Shown: positions 30,250-38,094 of the stretch, piece by piece
Numbering within the stretch: position 1 is the first letter of the stretch
How the letters are laid out: every line of letters begins with the position of its first letter
Virus record (IMG/VR): IMGVR_UViG_3300032287_003506
Span: 1 to 38,094 of that record
Length of the DNA stretch: 38,094 nt
Source of the DNA: a virus
Direction: 5' to 3' (one strand)
Notes under the pieces: model-generated
What the model saw: only the letters and a program-made list of their open reading frames with translations
The model's database searches: none
What the model was told of the DNA's origin: nothing
Translations under genes and position numbers: made by a program

Positions 30250-30276
30250 TACCTATACGCCAGAGAGAGGCAGGGG
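30250..30276 (-). promoter_or_regulatory. Late promoter-like motif, copy A (ejection, lysis, fibre)
   Basis: On the minus strand CCCCTGCC, five bases (TCTCT), then CTGGCGTATAGGTA, ending 3 nt before ATG 30246. It directly follows a terminator (30281-30313) and precedes the block of ejection, lysis and fibre genes. It shares the core with copies at 6495-6521 and 9440-9467. The TATAGG box is at 30252-30257. Confidence 0.68.
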
Positions 30277-30280
30277 AAAG

Positions 30281-30313
30281 AAAAGACCCCGGACGCCGAG
30301 CACGTCCAGAGCC
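30281..30313 (-). terminator. Terminator after the large ejection protein
   Basis: Arms 30303-30313 and 30285-30295 pair in all 11 positions, with three G-U pairs and a 7-nt loop, followed on minus by TTTTCTTT. It closes the main head and tail operon. The rest of the gap up to 30377 holds nothing clear. Confidence 0.75.
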
Positions 30314-30377
30314 TTTTTATCTCCCTCTCACCCAACTTGGGCGGTAGTCATATAGACCAGGAGACTTTTCGGGGTAG

Positions 30378-33300
30378 TTATCCCCGACCCGAAGCTAGGG
30401 ATTCCCGTTTGGTCTGGAGCTTGGCTCGTAGTTTCTCCGCCGTGGCTCGTGCTCGCTTGAGATCCGTGAAGTCCCTCTCAGCGCTTCGCATCGAGTCCAG
30501 CTTCATCCGGTCTTGCTCATAACGGCTCTTTGAGGCATGGCGAGGGTTCATCATTAGCAGCTCGAAGTCCAGCCCGGCGATCTCTTTCTGGAGACCCTTG
30601 AGGAGATCCTTATCGGCGTAGGCTCCCGACTGTGCAGCAAGAGGCACCGCCAGACCTCGAAGCGCCATCTCCGAAAGAGTAGGCGGACGAGAGCCCTTCT
30701 TGTTGGCATCGTTTTTTGACACCATCACGTCTTTGTTTTTGCCCGTGATCATGTCCGAGATCGCCACGCCCTGCTTAACGTAAGGAGAGAAGCGGGCAGC
30801 GATATCAATCGGGTTCCGATCCTCTTCTTTCATCTTCATGAGGTTCGCAACAGACGAGATTGTCGGCCCCATGAGCCCACTCACGAGTTTATCGTTTGGG
30901 GTCTCTCCGAAAGGCTCTTCCAGAATCCCGACCGAGCTGGAGATGTCAGCACCCACTAGGGCGGGCAGTCCGAAGTAGACACCCTCCGCCGCTTTCTGCG
31001 CCTCTTCTTCGCTCATGCCCCGAGCTTTGAACATGTCGCGGGCATAGGCATAAGCGGCCAGGCCAACGGCACCAGCGGGCCACATGGCGAGCACCTTCAC
31101 GCCGCCCGTGGTTCCCTTCGCTGTGCCCCACTTCGCCAGGCGAGCAGCTCTTTGCACCCGAGTCCCCGGAGCCGTCGCCAAGTCTGCTAGGTTTTCGAGA
31201 GACTTGAGTGTAAATCCCTTGTACTGGAGAAGTAGCTTCGCCTGAGTAGAGCGGAGAATAGGGGGAGCGTTGTACGTGGAGTTGTCAAACTCGACAATCT
31301 CCGCCCAGGCCAGGCCGTTGCGGTGGATCTGGTCGGGGTCGGTGATCCCTTTTTTCTTGGCGTCCAGCTCCCCGTACAGGTACCCCATGATTCGGTTTTG
31401 GGCCGAGGCAGCAGTAAACGGCGAGGCAGCTTTCACGCGCTCCGCCAGAGTCTTCGGGATTCGCTTCGGTCCTTCCTTCTCGGGGATCTCCACGCCATCG
31501 AACTCTTTGACCGCCCAGTCTGCCTCCAGCTCGCTCACCAACTTCATGAAATCCTCGTCGAGTGAGATCTCATTGGCGAGTGCTCGATCCAGGGGAACAC
31601 GGGCGGATTCCTCCAGCTTTGTCGCACCATCCACCACGCCCAGCTCTTCGAGGCGCTTTCGTGTGGAAGGCTTGAGAGACTCCGCCGTGATTCGGGCATA
31701 GTCGGCAGTTGAGACACGCGGCCAGAGAGTCTCCAGAGGCTGGAGGAGGTTGATCGCCGAGCTCTTGATATTGTACTTGAGGCGGAGGATGTTGCCCAGA
31801 GCCGTAGCGCGATCCACTTGAGAGCGGAGCCAGAACCCTGCCTCGTTTGCCCCAATCTTATCGTCAGAGAGCCGAGTGATCAGAGAGCCGATCTGCTTCT
31901 CGGTGGTTCCCAGTGTCGGCTTCATGGCTTCGAGCTGGAGATTGGCCCGTGCGATAGCGTCCTCGTCTCCCGCTTTCGTGGCCTTTTGCTTTTTCTTGAG
32001 TGCGCCTTGATAATAGTCGTTCTCAATGGCGGCCAAGTGGCGCTGGAACTCCTCGACAAGCCCCGGTTTGTCCGCCAGAGATGTCGAGAGCATGTCAATA
32101 CGGCGCTTGGCTTTCTCCAGGGCAATATCCGGGCGGGATCCACTGTCTACTTGCTCCTGGAGATCACGGAAAATATCAGAGGCCTGCTTCCCCGCAGCTC
32201 CCCCGATTCGCTCATAAGTTCCGGCCCGCATAGAAGCGCCCGTGCCATCATTGATCGAGAGAGGCGAGCTTCCCGCGTGGGTGATATTAAAGTCTTGCTG
32301 GAGCCTGGAGAGGAACTCCCGCGTGGTGGCGAATAGCTTTGGGTCTAGGGCTCCGAGAGCTCCGACGCTGGAGCCGATGTCAAAGCCCCGCCCGAAGGAG
32401 GAAGGATTCCCAGATCCTCCAGCATTGTTCGCGAGTGGGTTTTGAGACCCACTATCTCCCTGATATTTTCCAGAGCCAGCCAGTCCGTCATTTGAGAATC
32501 GTCCAGCTCCTGGCGAGCTGAAATCATACGGGAGAGATCCGCCCAGCGCGTCTCCTGCTGCGGCGACCATTGGATTGAGATTCCCGTTTCGTTCTGCATC
32601 ATATAACTCCTTAATCGCCTGATCTAGTACCCCTGAGACAACAGGCTTTCTCTTTTCGGGAACGTACCACGGGCCGGATTTCCATAGATCGCCCCAGTCT
32701 TTAGGGGGATCACCAAGTATCGGACGACCATCTGAGTCCACTCCAATTCCTTTTCTAAACTCCCTCATGATCCCCTGAACCGGAAGCGCAACACCATACG
32801 GTAAGCGGCCAACAGGAGCCCCGAGGAAGTTTAACTCATAGCTGGCATTGCCTGCCACTCCGGCATTCCTGGCAGTAGTGGCGAGAGGGTTGTTCTCGTC
32901 AAAGAACCCGCCACCGACAAGCATTCCAGGAGTAGATCCATAAACAGAGCGGGGGAATGCGTTCTGTGAATCAAGGTAAGAGCCAAGGGGAAGAAAATTA
33001 GGATTTGCCTCGGCAATCGTCTTCATGTATGACTCTAGCCGCCACTTAAACTGCGCTTTGGGCAAGAAGTCTAAAGCGTTCTGGATGCCGCCACGCTCTA
33101 TAAATTTGTAGCTGGTCGGCGAGTCAATCGAGTCAAAAAGCTTTTGCCGGGTCGCTGCGGTGAGTCCGTCCAGATAGTCAGAGACAACGGTATCAACGAG
33201 TTTATTGGTAGTCTTTTCTTCAAGACCCAGCGCCCGCACTTTGGCGATAGAGTCTTGTACCTGGCGATTTCTCACGGGGGCATCACCACGCTCTAGGAGA

Positions 33301-35165
33301 GGCAAGACCCCATCACGCCGAACCCCTTCAAATAGGTTTTTGTTCACACCCGACACGATCTTTTGTAGCTGCGGCATCGTAAAGCCTGCACGACCACCCA
33401 GGGCTTGCTGTTGGAGCATCTGGAGGTATCGCCCTGCCGCCATAGGGTTGCCCGCCTCAGTACCTGGAGCCATAAGACCCACGACATTAAAGAGCCCTTT
33501 AGCGCCAGAGCTGACACCAGTTCCCGTGATTCGGTTCTGTGTTGCCTCGACGCCGCCCGGCCTGTTGGCGGTCAGGCTTGTCTCGTTGCCTGGAAGATAC
33601 GCGTGTCCAAGACCACCCTCAGAGAACGTCCCCGTCGCAAGATCCAGCCCCGCCTTTTGTCCGTCGTAGCCCTGGAAGTTGAGCCCCATGTCCTGCTCGA
33701 TTGCCCGCTGAAGCTGCGTGATAAATTCAATCGGGCTTCTCTCTCGCTGCCGTTGGCTCGCCACTAGATCCGATGGCGTATTGATCGCCAGCTTATCCGC
33801 AGCTCGCAGTCGTTTTTCTTTTGCCTCATTCGGAATCGTCGCCAGCTCGCGCAGGATATTGGCCGGAATGCGCCCAAAATCATCGACCGTTTTGACATAA
33901 TCGGGGATTATCAAGTCACCACGAACCGAAGCGGGCAGCTTTGAAACAGGAGGAACACCAAGAGGGACAGACTCGAATGGTCTCGGGAGCGTTTTCTGGT
34001 CGTTCGTGATCCCCTGCAAGACGTAGCCTTCCATCATGCTAGACAGGGGAGTCTTTTGTTGTTTCCCTTTCTTTGCATTCATGGCAGCGATCTGGCTAGG
34101 CGAGAATCTCATCCCACCACCACCAGCAGCTCCAAGGCCCGGCGTGTACTGCCAGTTGTTCATGTTCGTCAGCTCCGCCAGAGTGGGAATAGTCGGCATC
34201 TTAGGCGGAGTCATTGAGACGCGAGGAAGAGCTTCCCGAACCATGGGGGCGACCTGTGCTCCGACTCTCGCAAGCGTCGGACGCGCAGCACGAGCACTTA
34301 CCGCCAGAGTGGGGGCGACGTCCATGGCCAGCCCGACCGGATCACTCTTTGCCCGATCCACCACGGCAGTCCCGAAGCGCTTGGCGGCATTGATCACGGA
34401 GCCGTCTGGAGCTCCGCCATAGACAGCTTTCCCCAGCTCCTGACCAAACCCAAGAGGCGACGCCCCCAGAAGCGCCTTGCCTTCTTCTTTGTTGAGATCA
34501 CGACGGAGTTTCTCAGCTCCTTCGGCATCACCAGCGGCCAGGCGGCGACTGACTTCCCCACGACCGGCGATCATATCCCCCGCCGTCACAATCGCCTGAG
34601 CGGGCAGAGTCACGGGGGCAGTCACGAGCCCGCGCAGGGTATTGTAGGCGGATTCAGGCAGCACACGGGAAACAAAATCCGAAGTGCTTTTTGCGGGGGC
34701 GATCTCAGGAGGCGCGAACTGTTGGACAGTGTTTGAGGCACCCTCATAAAGACGACCGCCCAGCTCCCCAAACATAGACTGAAGAGACGGAGCACGAGCG
34801 GGCGAGATGGTCGGATAGTTCGGATCTTCGCGACGGCGTTTTGGGGGCAAAGTCGGCATGGTGGGCTTTGCAGGAATGGTGTACTGACTGATCGAGGGAG
34901 CACGAGCAACAACATCGGCTAGGGGAGGAGGATCGCCAAGGGAGAGCTTCGGCGTGGCGGATCGAGGAGCCCGCACGACCGAATCACCAGAGCCACCGAT
35001 AAAGGTCTGGACATCACCCGTCGTCGAGGATTCAATTCCCTGAGAAATCCGATCCCCGGTCAGCCCTAGCTCTCGGTCAATGTCGGCCTGAGTAAGTGGG
35101 CGAGAAGATCGGATGCGCACCAGGCGCTTTGTGACAGGATCGAGAATTACTTTTTCGTCGGCCAT
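30378..35165 (-). CDS. Large internal virion or ejection protein (1595 aa)
   Basis: The largest protein in the genome. ATG 35165 was chosen because GGAG lies 6 nt upstream (MADEKVILDPVTKRLVRIRS); the frame is open slightly further. Residues 1-400 are Pro/Ala-rich and include a Lys/Arg-rich PPKRRREDPNYP. A long helical part follows, with IGGAAGKQASDIFRDLQEQV and DKIGANEAGFWLRSQVDRAT. A hydrophobic stretch VLAMWPAGAVGLAAYAYA is near residue 1380. This is like podovirus internal proteins (T7 gp16 class) that form an envelope channel for DNA entry. No lytic transglycosylase motif was found. Function is inferred. Confidence 0.8.
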   Translation of the reverse strand: MADEKVILDPVTKRLVRIRSSRPLTQADIDRELGLTGDRISQGIESSTTGDVQTFIGGSGDSVVRAPRSATPKLSLGDPPPLADVVARAPSISQYTIPAKPTMPTLPPKRRREDPNYPTISPARAPSLQSMFGELGGRLYEGASNTVQQFAPPEIAPAKSTSDFVSRVLPESAYNTLRGLVTAPVTLPAQAIVTAGDMIAGRGEVSRRLAAGDAEGAEKLRRDLNKEEGKALLGASPLGFGQELGKAVYGGAPDGSVINAAKRFGTAVVDRAKSDPVGLAMDVAPTLAVSARAARPTLARVGAQVAPMVREALPRVSMTPPKMPTIPTLAELTNMNNWQYTPGLGAAGGGGMRFSPSQIAAMNAKKGKQQKTPLSSMMEGYVLQGITNDQKTLPRPFESVPLGVPPVSKLPASVRGDLIIPDYVKTVDDFGRIPANILRELATIPNEAKEKRLRAADKLAINTPSDLVASQRQRERSPIEFITQLQRAIEQDMGLNFQGYDGQKAGLDLATGTFSEGGLGHAYLPGNETSLTANRPGGVEATQNRITGTGVSSGAKGLFNVVGLMAPGTEAGNPMAAGRYLQMLQQQALGGRAGFTMPQLQKIVSGVNKNLFEGVRRDGVLPLLERGDAPVRNRQVQDSIAKVRALGLEEKTTNKLVDTVVSDYLDGLTAATRQKLFDSIDSPTSYKFIERGGIQNALDFLPKAQFKWRLESYMKTIAEANPNFLPLGSYLDSQNAFPRSVYGSTPGMLVGGGFFDENNPLATTARNAGVAGNASYELNFLGAPVGRLPYGVALPVQGIMREFRKGIGVDSDGRPILGDPPKDWGDLWKSGPWYVPEKRKPVVSGVLDQAIKELYDAERNGNLNPMVAAAGDALGGSLPYDFSSPGAGRFSNDGLAGSGKYQGDSGSQNPLANNAGGSGNPSSFGRGFDIGSSVGALGALDPKLFATTREFLSRLQQDFNITHAGSSPLSINDGTGASMRAGTYERIGGAAGKQASDIFRDLQEQVDSGSRPDIALEKAKRRIDMLSTSLADKPGLVEEFQRHLAAIENDYYQGALKKKQKATKAGDEDAIARANLQLEAMKPTLGTTEKQIGSLITRLSDDKIGANEAGFWLRSQVDRATALGNILRLKYNIKSSAINLLQPLETLWPRVSTADYARITAESLKPSTRKRLEELGVVDGATKLEESARVPLDRALANEISLDEDFMKLVSELEADWAVKEFDGVEIPEKEGPKRIPKTLAERVKAASPFTAASAQNRIMGYLYGELDAKKKGITDPDQIHRNGLAWAEIVEFDNSTYNAPPILRSTQAKLLLQYKGFTLKSLENLADLATAPGTRVQRAARLAKWGTAKGTTGGVKVLAMWPAGAVGLAAYAYARDMFKARGMSEEEAQKAAEGVYFGLPALVGADISSSVGILEEPFGETPNDKLVSGLMGPTISSVANLMKMKEEDRNPIDIAARFSPYVKQGVAISDMITGKNKDVMVSKNDANKKGSRPPTLSEMALRGLAVPLAAQSGAYADKDLLKGLQKEIAGLDFELLMMNPRHASKSRYEQDRMKLDSMRSAERDFTDLKRARATAEKLRAKLQTKRESLASGRG

Positions 35166-35175
35166 GATGGTCTCC

Positions 35176-36915
35176 TTACTTCTTGCCGGGAACATTAAAC
35201 AGCGACGGGCCAGGCGTGGTTAGACTGCCGCCACCTACCGAAATAGGCGGGAGAGTGATCGCCCCAGTCTTTCCACTGGTCGAGCCCAACTTCTTAGGCG
35301 GAGTCACCACCGTCTTCCCTGTGAGTGGCACAAAGCCTGGCCCCAAAGGATTCCGCTTGCGTCCGTGTCGTCCCGCGATGGCGTTCTGAATCTCCATCTT
35401 GTCATTCATGATCTTCACCAGCTCGTTTGCAGCGGCGATCTCGTCCAACGAGGGAGGAATAGGCGGAAGAGGATCACCGTATTTATCTATAACCGTTCGA
35501 CCCGTGCGGAGACGAGCTATCTCTTTGCGAAGAGAGGCGATGTCGGTATCAATCTCATTGATACTCTTGAGGCCTTTGTCCGCCCATTCACCTTTTTCTG
35601 TATCCAGGTATTTTTTAATCTCAAAATCCATTCTATATTTCGAGATGTCCAAACCCTGACGCTGGAGCTCCAGCCCGGCCTGACGAAACGCGGCATTACG
35701 ATCTAGCTCCGCCTGCCGTTGGTTGTAGTTCTTATCGAACTGCTCCGCCTGTTGCGTCCTTCGGGCAGTGCTCTCCCCCAATTGACCCTGTTGATAGGGA
35801 GACATGGGCATAAAGGCTTCCGCAGGCAATCCCGCCCCCGTGCCGACCCCGAGGCGTCTCTCCACGTCCGCCAGCTCCTGCGAGAGCTGCGCCCGGTACT
35901 CCACGGAGATATTCGAGCTTGGCTTGAGCAGCTCTTGGAGGCGCTTGGAGCGATCCCGAAGCGCAACAAACTGCGGGTCTTGCATGGGCGAGTAGTCTTT
36001 GGGAGTCTTGTTAAGCGTGAGACTCCACTGACCATCGGCCCCGCGCGTGAAGAACTCGGTCATCCCTAACCGATCCAGATCACCAGAGCGCTCCGCCGCA
36101 TCAAGAAGTCCCCGCTGGGACTCTGCATCGAGGCCGATCATGCGATCGAGAAAATCAGTTCGCTCTCTGGCTTTTACCTCTTGCTCACGACGAAAGGCCG
36201 AAGCGCTTGCCTCGTCTGCCCTGCCAGCTTCTCTCTCACGATTAAAGGCGAGCTGATCGGCATTCTCCGCCATCATCCGGGCGTTCATATTGTCGGTGTT
36301 CTCGTCTTGTGCGGCGATCTGGAACCCGCGAAGCTGCGCCTGGTACCGACTCTCCGCCTCACGCGCTTGTTGCTCCAAGAGATCGTTCTCCGCCCCCGTG
36401 ATTCGGGCGGCATTGACAAAGCGAGCATCGGCACCCTCACCCGCGCCACGACCCGCCGCCGCCGCCAGAGTGGGGGCAGCCGCCACACCACCGACACTGC
36501 CCAGGCCCAGGCCAAACAGCCCCGCCGTCAGCATGGCGTTCCCTGCCCGAGAGGCTTCTCGCGCAACATCACGCACGGGCGGCGCTTTATAGGCGGGAGA
36601 CATCTGGGAAGGGAGGGGAGATTGTTGGAACTGTTGAAGCTGATCACTCGCACTCGTTTTCGGAGTGAACTGAGCCACCCGCGACGGCTCGCCCCGTGGC
36701 TCCATAGCAGAAGGCAGGCGACCAGAAGCAGCTTCCGCCAGAGTGGGGGGAGTGGGGGCCATCACGGCGGGCACGGGGGCGACGACGCCAGATTCTTGAC
36801 CCCCAGAGCCTGCCAGTGCGGGCTCCGGGAAGCCTTTGGGGAATCCCGGACGTTTTGCCAGATTGGGATTTTTTGCGGTCATCTGCGCGATGATGTCGGT
36901 AAGTGATAGTGCCAT
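35176..36915 (-). CDS. Predicted ejection or internal protein (579 aa)
   Basis: A 579-aa protein, MALSLTDIIAQMTAKNPNLA. It has a Pro-rich N-terminal part (residues 30-115), an Ala/Gly stretch (LTAGLFGLGLGSVGGVAAAP) and a long Arg/Gln/Glu-rich helical region (ENDLLEQQAREAESRYQAQL; ERTDFLDRMIGLDAESQRGL). The C-terminal part is Pro/Gly-rich and ends SLFNVPGKK. It lies 8 bp after the large tail protein and just before the 1595-aa protein, as ejection proteins do in T7-like podoviruses. The family is not recognised. It shares the phrase PTLA with the next gene. Confidence 0.75.
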   Translation of the reverse strand: MALSLTDIIAQMTAKNPNLAKRPGFPKGFPEPALAGSGGQESGVVAPVPAVMAPTPPTLAEAASGRLPSAMEPRGEPSRVAQFTPKTSASDQLQQFQQSPLPSQMSPAYKAPPVRDVAREASRAGNAMLTAGLFGLGLGSVGGVAAAPTLAAAAGRGAGEGADARFVNAARITGAENDLLEQQAREAESRYQAQLRGFQIAAQDENTDNMNARMMAENADQLAFNREREAGRADEASASAFRREQEVKARERTDFLDRMIGLDAESQRGLLDAAERSGDLDRLGMTEFFTRGADGQWSLTLNKTPKDYSPMQDPQFVALRDRSKRLQELLKPSSNISVEYRAQLSQELADVERRLGVGTGAGLPAEAFMPMSPYQQGQLGESTARRTQQAEQFDKNYNQRQAELDRNAAFRQAGLELQRQGLDISKYRMDFEIKKYLDTEKGEWADKGLKSINEIDTDIASLRKEIARLRTGRTVIDKYGDPLPPIPPSLDEIAAANELVKIMNDKMEIQNAIAGRHGRKRNPLGPGFVPLTGKTVVTPPKKLGSTSGKTGAITLPPISVGGGSLTTPGPSLFNVPGKK

Positions 36916-36922
36916 GATGTTT

Positions 36923-38094
36923 CTAACTTCGCTTTCTTCGTGTCGCCTCTAGGCTCGTGCCACGGACACGCAGCCGCCCCGCCACGGAGCCCGAGAGACT
37001 CAGGGAGAGCCACCGCCCACGAGCGCCAGGCCCCGCTCTGAAACTCCAGTCATGCGCACCGGTCGGTACCGTCTGAGTCGCCGAGCTGGAGAGGTCGGAA
37101 GAATCTCCTGTAACCAATACGACAATGGAGGCCGAGGCACTCGTTTCTAGGTTGAGGCGGATTCGCTCCGGCAGAAGCCAGTAGGCTCCAGACTCTTCCA
37201 GATCGCCGCCATACTTGCGGGTTGTCATGGCCACCGCAATCGAGCCACTCGGGTCGGTATCACCCGACATCTTCCAGAGCTGACCCGACTCCCCGGCTAG
37301 GTGCAGCGACCCCGAGACATCCAACGCCGCCCGCGAGTCGCAACCCTGCCAGAGTGTCCACCCCGACTCGACAGACCGCCCAGAGCTATCTTCCCGGCCC
37401 AAGTGGTAGACATAGAGATCATCCCCCAGGCGGAGAAAGAGCTTCCGAGACGAGGGGCACGCCGAGAGTACCGCCGACTGGAGAGTGGCCAGAGCCCGAC
37501 TCACAATCCCCGCCCAGAGCTCTCCGGCCACGCGCTGGACACTTTGCCCATCCGTCACGCGCAGCCCATCGAGCGCAAGCCACCAGACACGCCCATCGAG
37601 CTCACAGGCGGCCAGGGGGGAGACGACCCCAGAGGCATCAGAGTCATAGAGGCGGGAGATCGAGTAAGCGGGCACGACGTCGCCAGAGCGCCGGACCACG
37701 AAAACCCGTGCCGTCGTGAGGATCACCAGAGAATCGGGCAGGGGGATCATACGCCGGATCGAGTCGCCAGGAGGAAGAAGCAGCCTCTCCCAGTGCCCCT
37801 TCCGGGCGGCGTCCGGGTCAGTGGACTCGGGGAGCTGGAGGCGCGACCAGTAGAGCCCCGCCGTCCTGCCTGCCTCAATCCGCCACGAGGCGAACACGTC
37901 GGCACCCGTGGCGAGCCAGAGGCGATTATCCCACGCCGCCACAGCCGAAGGAGCCGTCGGCGCTTTCTCACGGCCAGAGAGGTAGACATCACTTCCGGCG
38001 AGGAAACTATCGGGAGTGTTGTCAATCAGGATCGAGCCCGCAGCACCCGTCGAGCCGGTCTTGTCCCACGAGATGTAGGGGTTCTTGAAGGCAA
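36923..38094 (-). CDS. Large tail protein, nozzle-like (C-terminal part; continues from 1)
   Basis: This is the 3' part of the 1028-aa gene that begins at 2038; bases 37972-38094 repeat 1-123. The unique part adds 349 codons and ends RGTSLEATRRKRS with a stop at 36923. Text such as AAWDNRLWLATGADVFASWR, ICYHLGREDSSGR-like spacing and HLAGESGQLWKMSG suggests beta-propeller or beta-sheet repeats. A frame opening at 37942 would look like a 339-aa gene, but its GTG is internal and the upstream codons stay open through the junction. The tail-tube nozzle assignment is inferred from gene order. Confidence 0.8.
   Translation of the reverse strand, partial: AFKNPYISWDKTGSTGAAGSILIDNTPDSFLAGSDVYLSGREKAPTAPSAVAAWDNRLWLATGADVFASWRIEAGRTAGLYWSRLQLPESTDPDAARKGHWERLLLPPGDSIRRMIPLPDSLVILTTARVFVVRRSGDVVPAYSISRLYDSDASGVVSPLAACELDGRVWWLALDGLRVTDGQSVQRVAGELWAGIVSRALATLQSAVLSACPSSRKLFLRLGDDLYVYHLGREDSSGRSVESGWTLWQGCDSRAALDVSGSLHLAGESGQLWKMSGDTDPSGSIAVAMTTRKYGGDLEESGAYWLLPERIRLNLETSASASIVVLVTGDSSDLSSSATQTVPTGAHDWSFRAGPGARGRWLSLSLSGSVAGRLRVRGTSLEATRRKRS
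37972..38094. repeat. Terminal direct repeat (right copy)
   Basis: Identical to bases 1-123, with the flanking base on each side differing only because the sequence ends. Count it once when the genome is closed. Confidence 0.93.

Noticed and set aside
34300-36770. Repeated GCCAGAGTGGGGG-type words in the two ejection genes
   Set aside because: They encode the phrase PTLA several times in Pro/Ala-rich proteins and show no spacing or symmetry that suggests a DNA site.
1-38094. Terminal repeats as transposon or retroelement ends
   Set aside because: There is no transposase, the repeat lies inside a continuous coding frame, and closing the circle explains it fully.
1-38094. tRNA or rRNA genes
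   Set aside because: No cloverleaf-like or ribosomal sequence was noticed on either strand by eye.

Overview
The window is one complete circular genome of a temperate, probably podovirus-like bacteriophage. Bases 1-123 and 37972-38094 are identical, so the unique circle is 37,971 bp. A 1028-codon structural gene reads in frame across the junction. No rRNA, tRNA, CRISPR array or insertion sequence was seen. The host cannot be named. The DNA is GC-rich by eye, and the two best early promoters place the start codon 6-7 nt after the -10 box, which predicts leaderless mRNAs. That is common in hosts such as Actinobacteria and Deinococcus relatives (an inference only).

Lysogeny module, plus strand (22.48-25.41 kb): an XRE-type repressor, an AT-rich membrane protein, an ImmA/IrrE-type metallopeptidase and a large serine integrase, closed by a 17-bp bidirectional terminator. 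Facing it across an 81-bp control region is a small Cro-like XRE protein on the minus strand. Three copies of an operator-like dyad of the form CCATA-N5/6-ATA lie in this switch, two of them inside the spacers of leftward promoters.

Early operon, minus strand (22.4 down to 9.6 kb): about 21 tightly overlapping genes, most joined by ATGA, GTGA or TAATG. They encode small zinc-finger proteins, a SWIM protein, ParB-like, RuvC-like, a primase/SF3 helicase, a sigma-70-like factor, a C5-cytosine methyltransferase, a candidate small terminase, an AT-rich cargo gene flanked by 21-bp repeats, the large terminase and three small phage proteins. The operon ends at a strong 15-bp-stem terminator at 9541-9575. 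A cluster of six 9-bp iterons around a 32-bp alternating purine-pyrimidine tract sits inside the helicase gene and is a candidate replication origin.

Late genes, minus strand (9.4 kb down to 1, through the junction, and down to 25.46 kb): two small membrane or secreted proteins, portal, scaffold, capsid, decoration protein, two adaptor-like proteins, a Cys-rich protein, a 1028-aa tail protein, two large ejection-type proteins, then a second block with a further virion protein, holin, amidase, a LamG-SGNH tail fibre and a small virion protein. Three near-identical sequences containing CTGGCGTATAGGTA lie 3-4 nt before start codons of late genes (9435, 6491, 30246), and two of them directly follow terminators. 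Together with the phage sigma-like factor this suggests a self-encoded late transcription switch. That is the most interesting hypothesis in the window.
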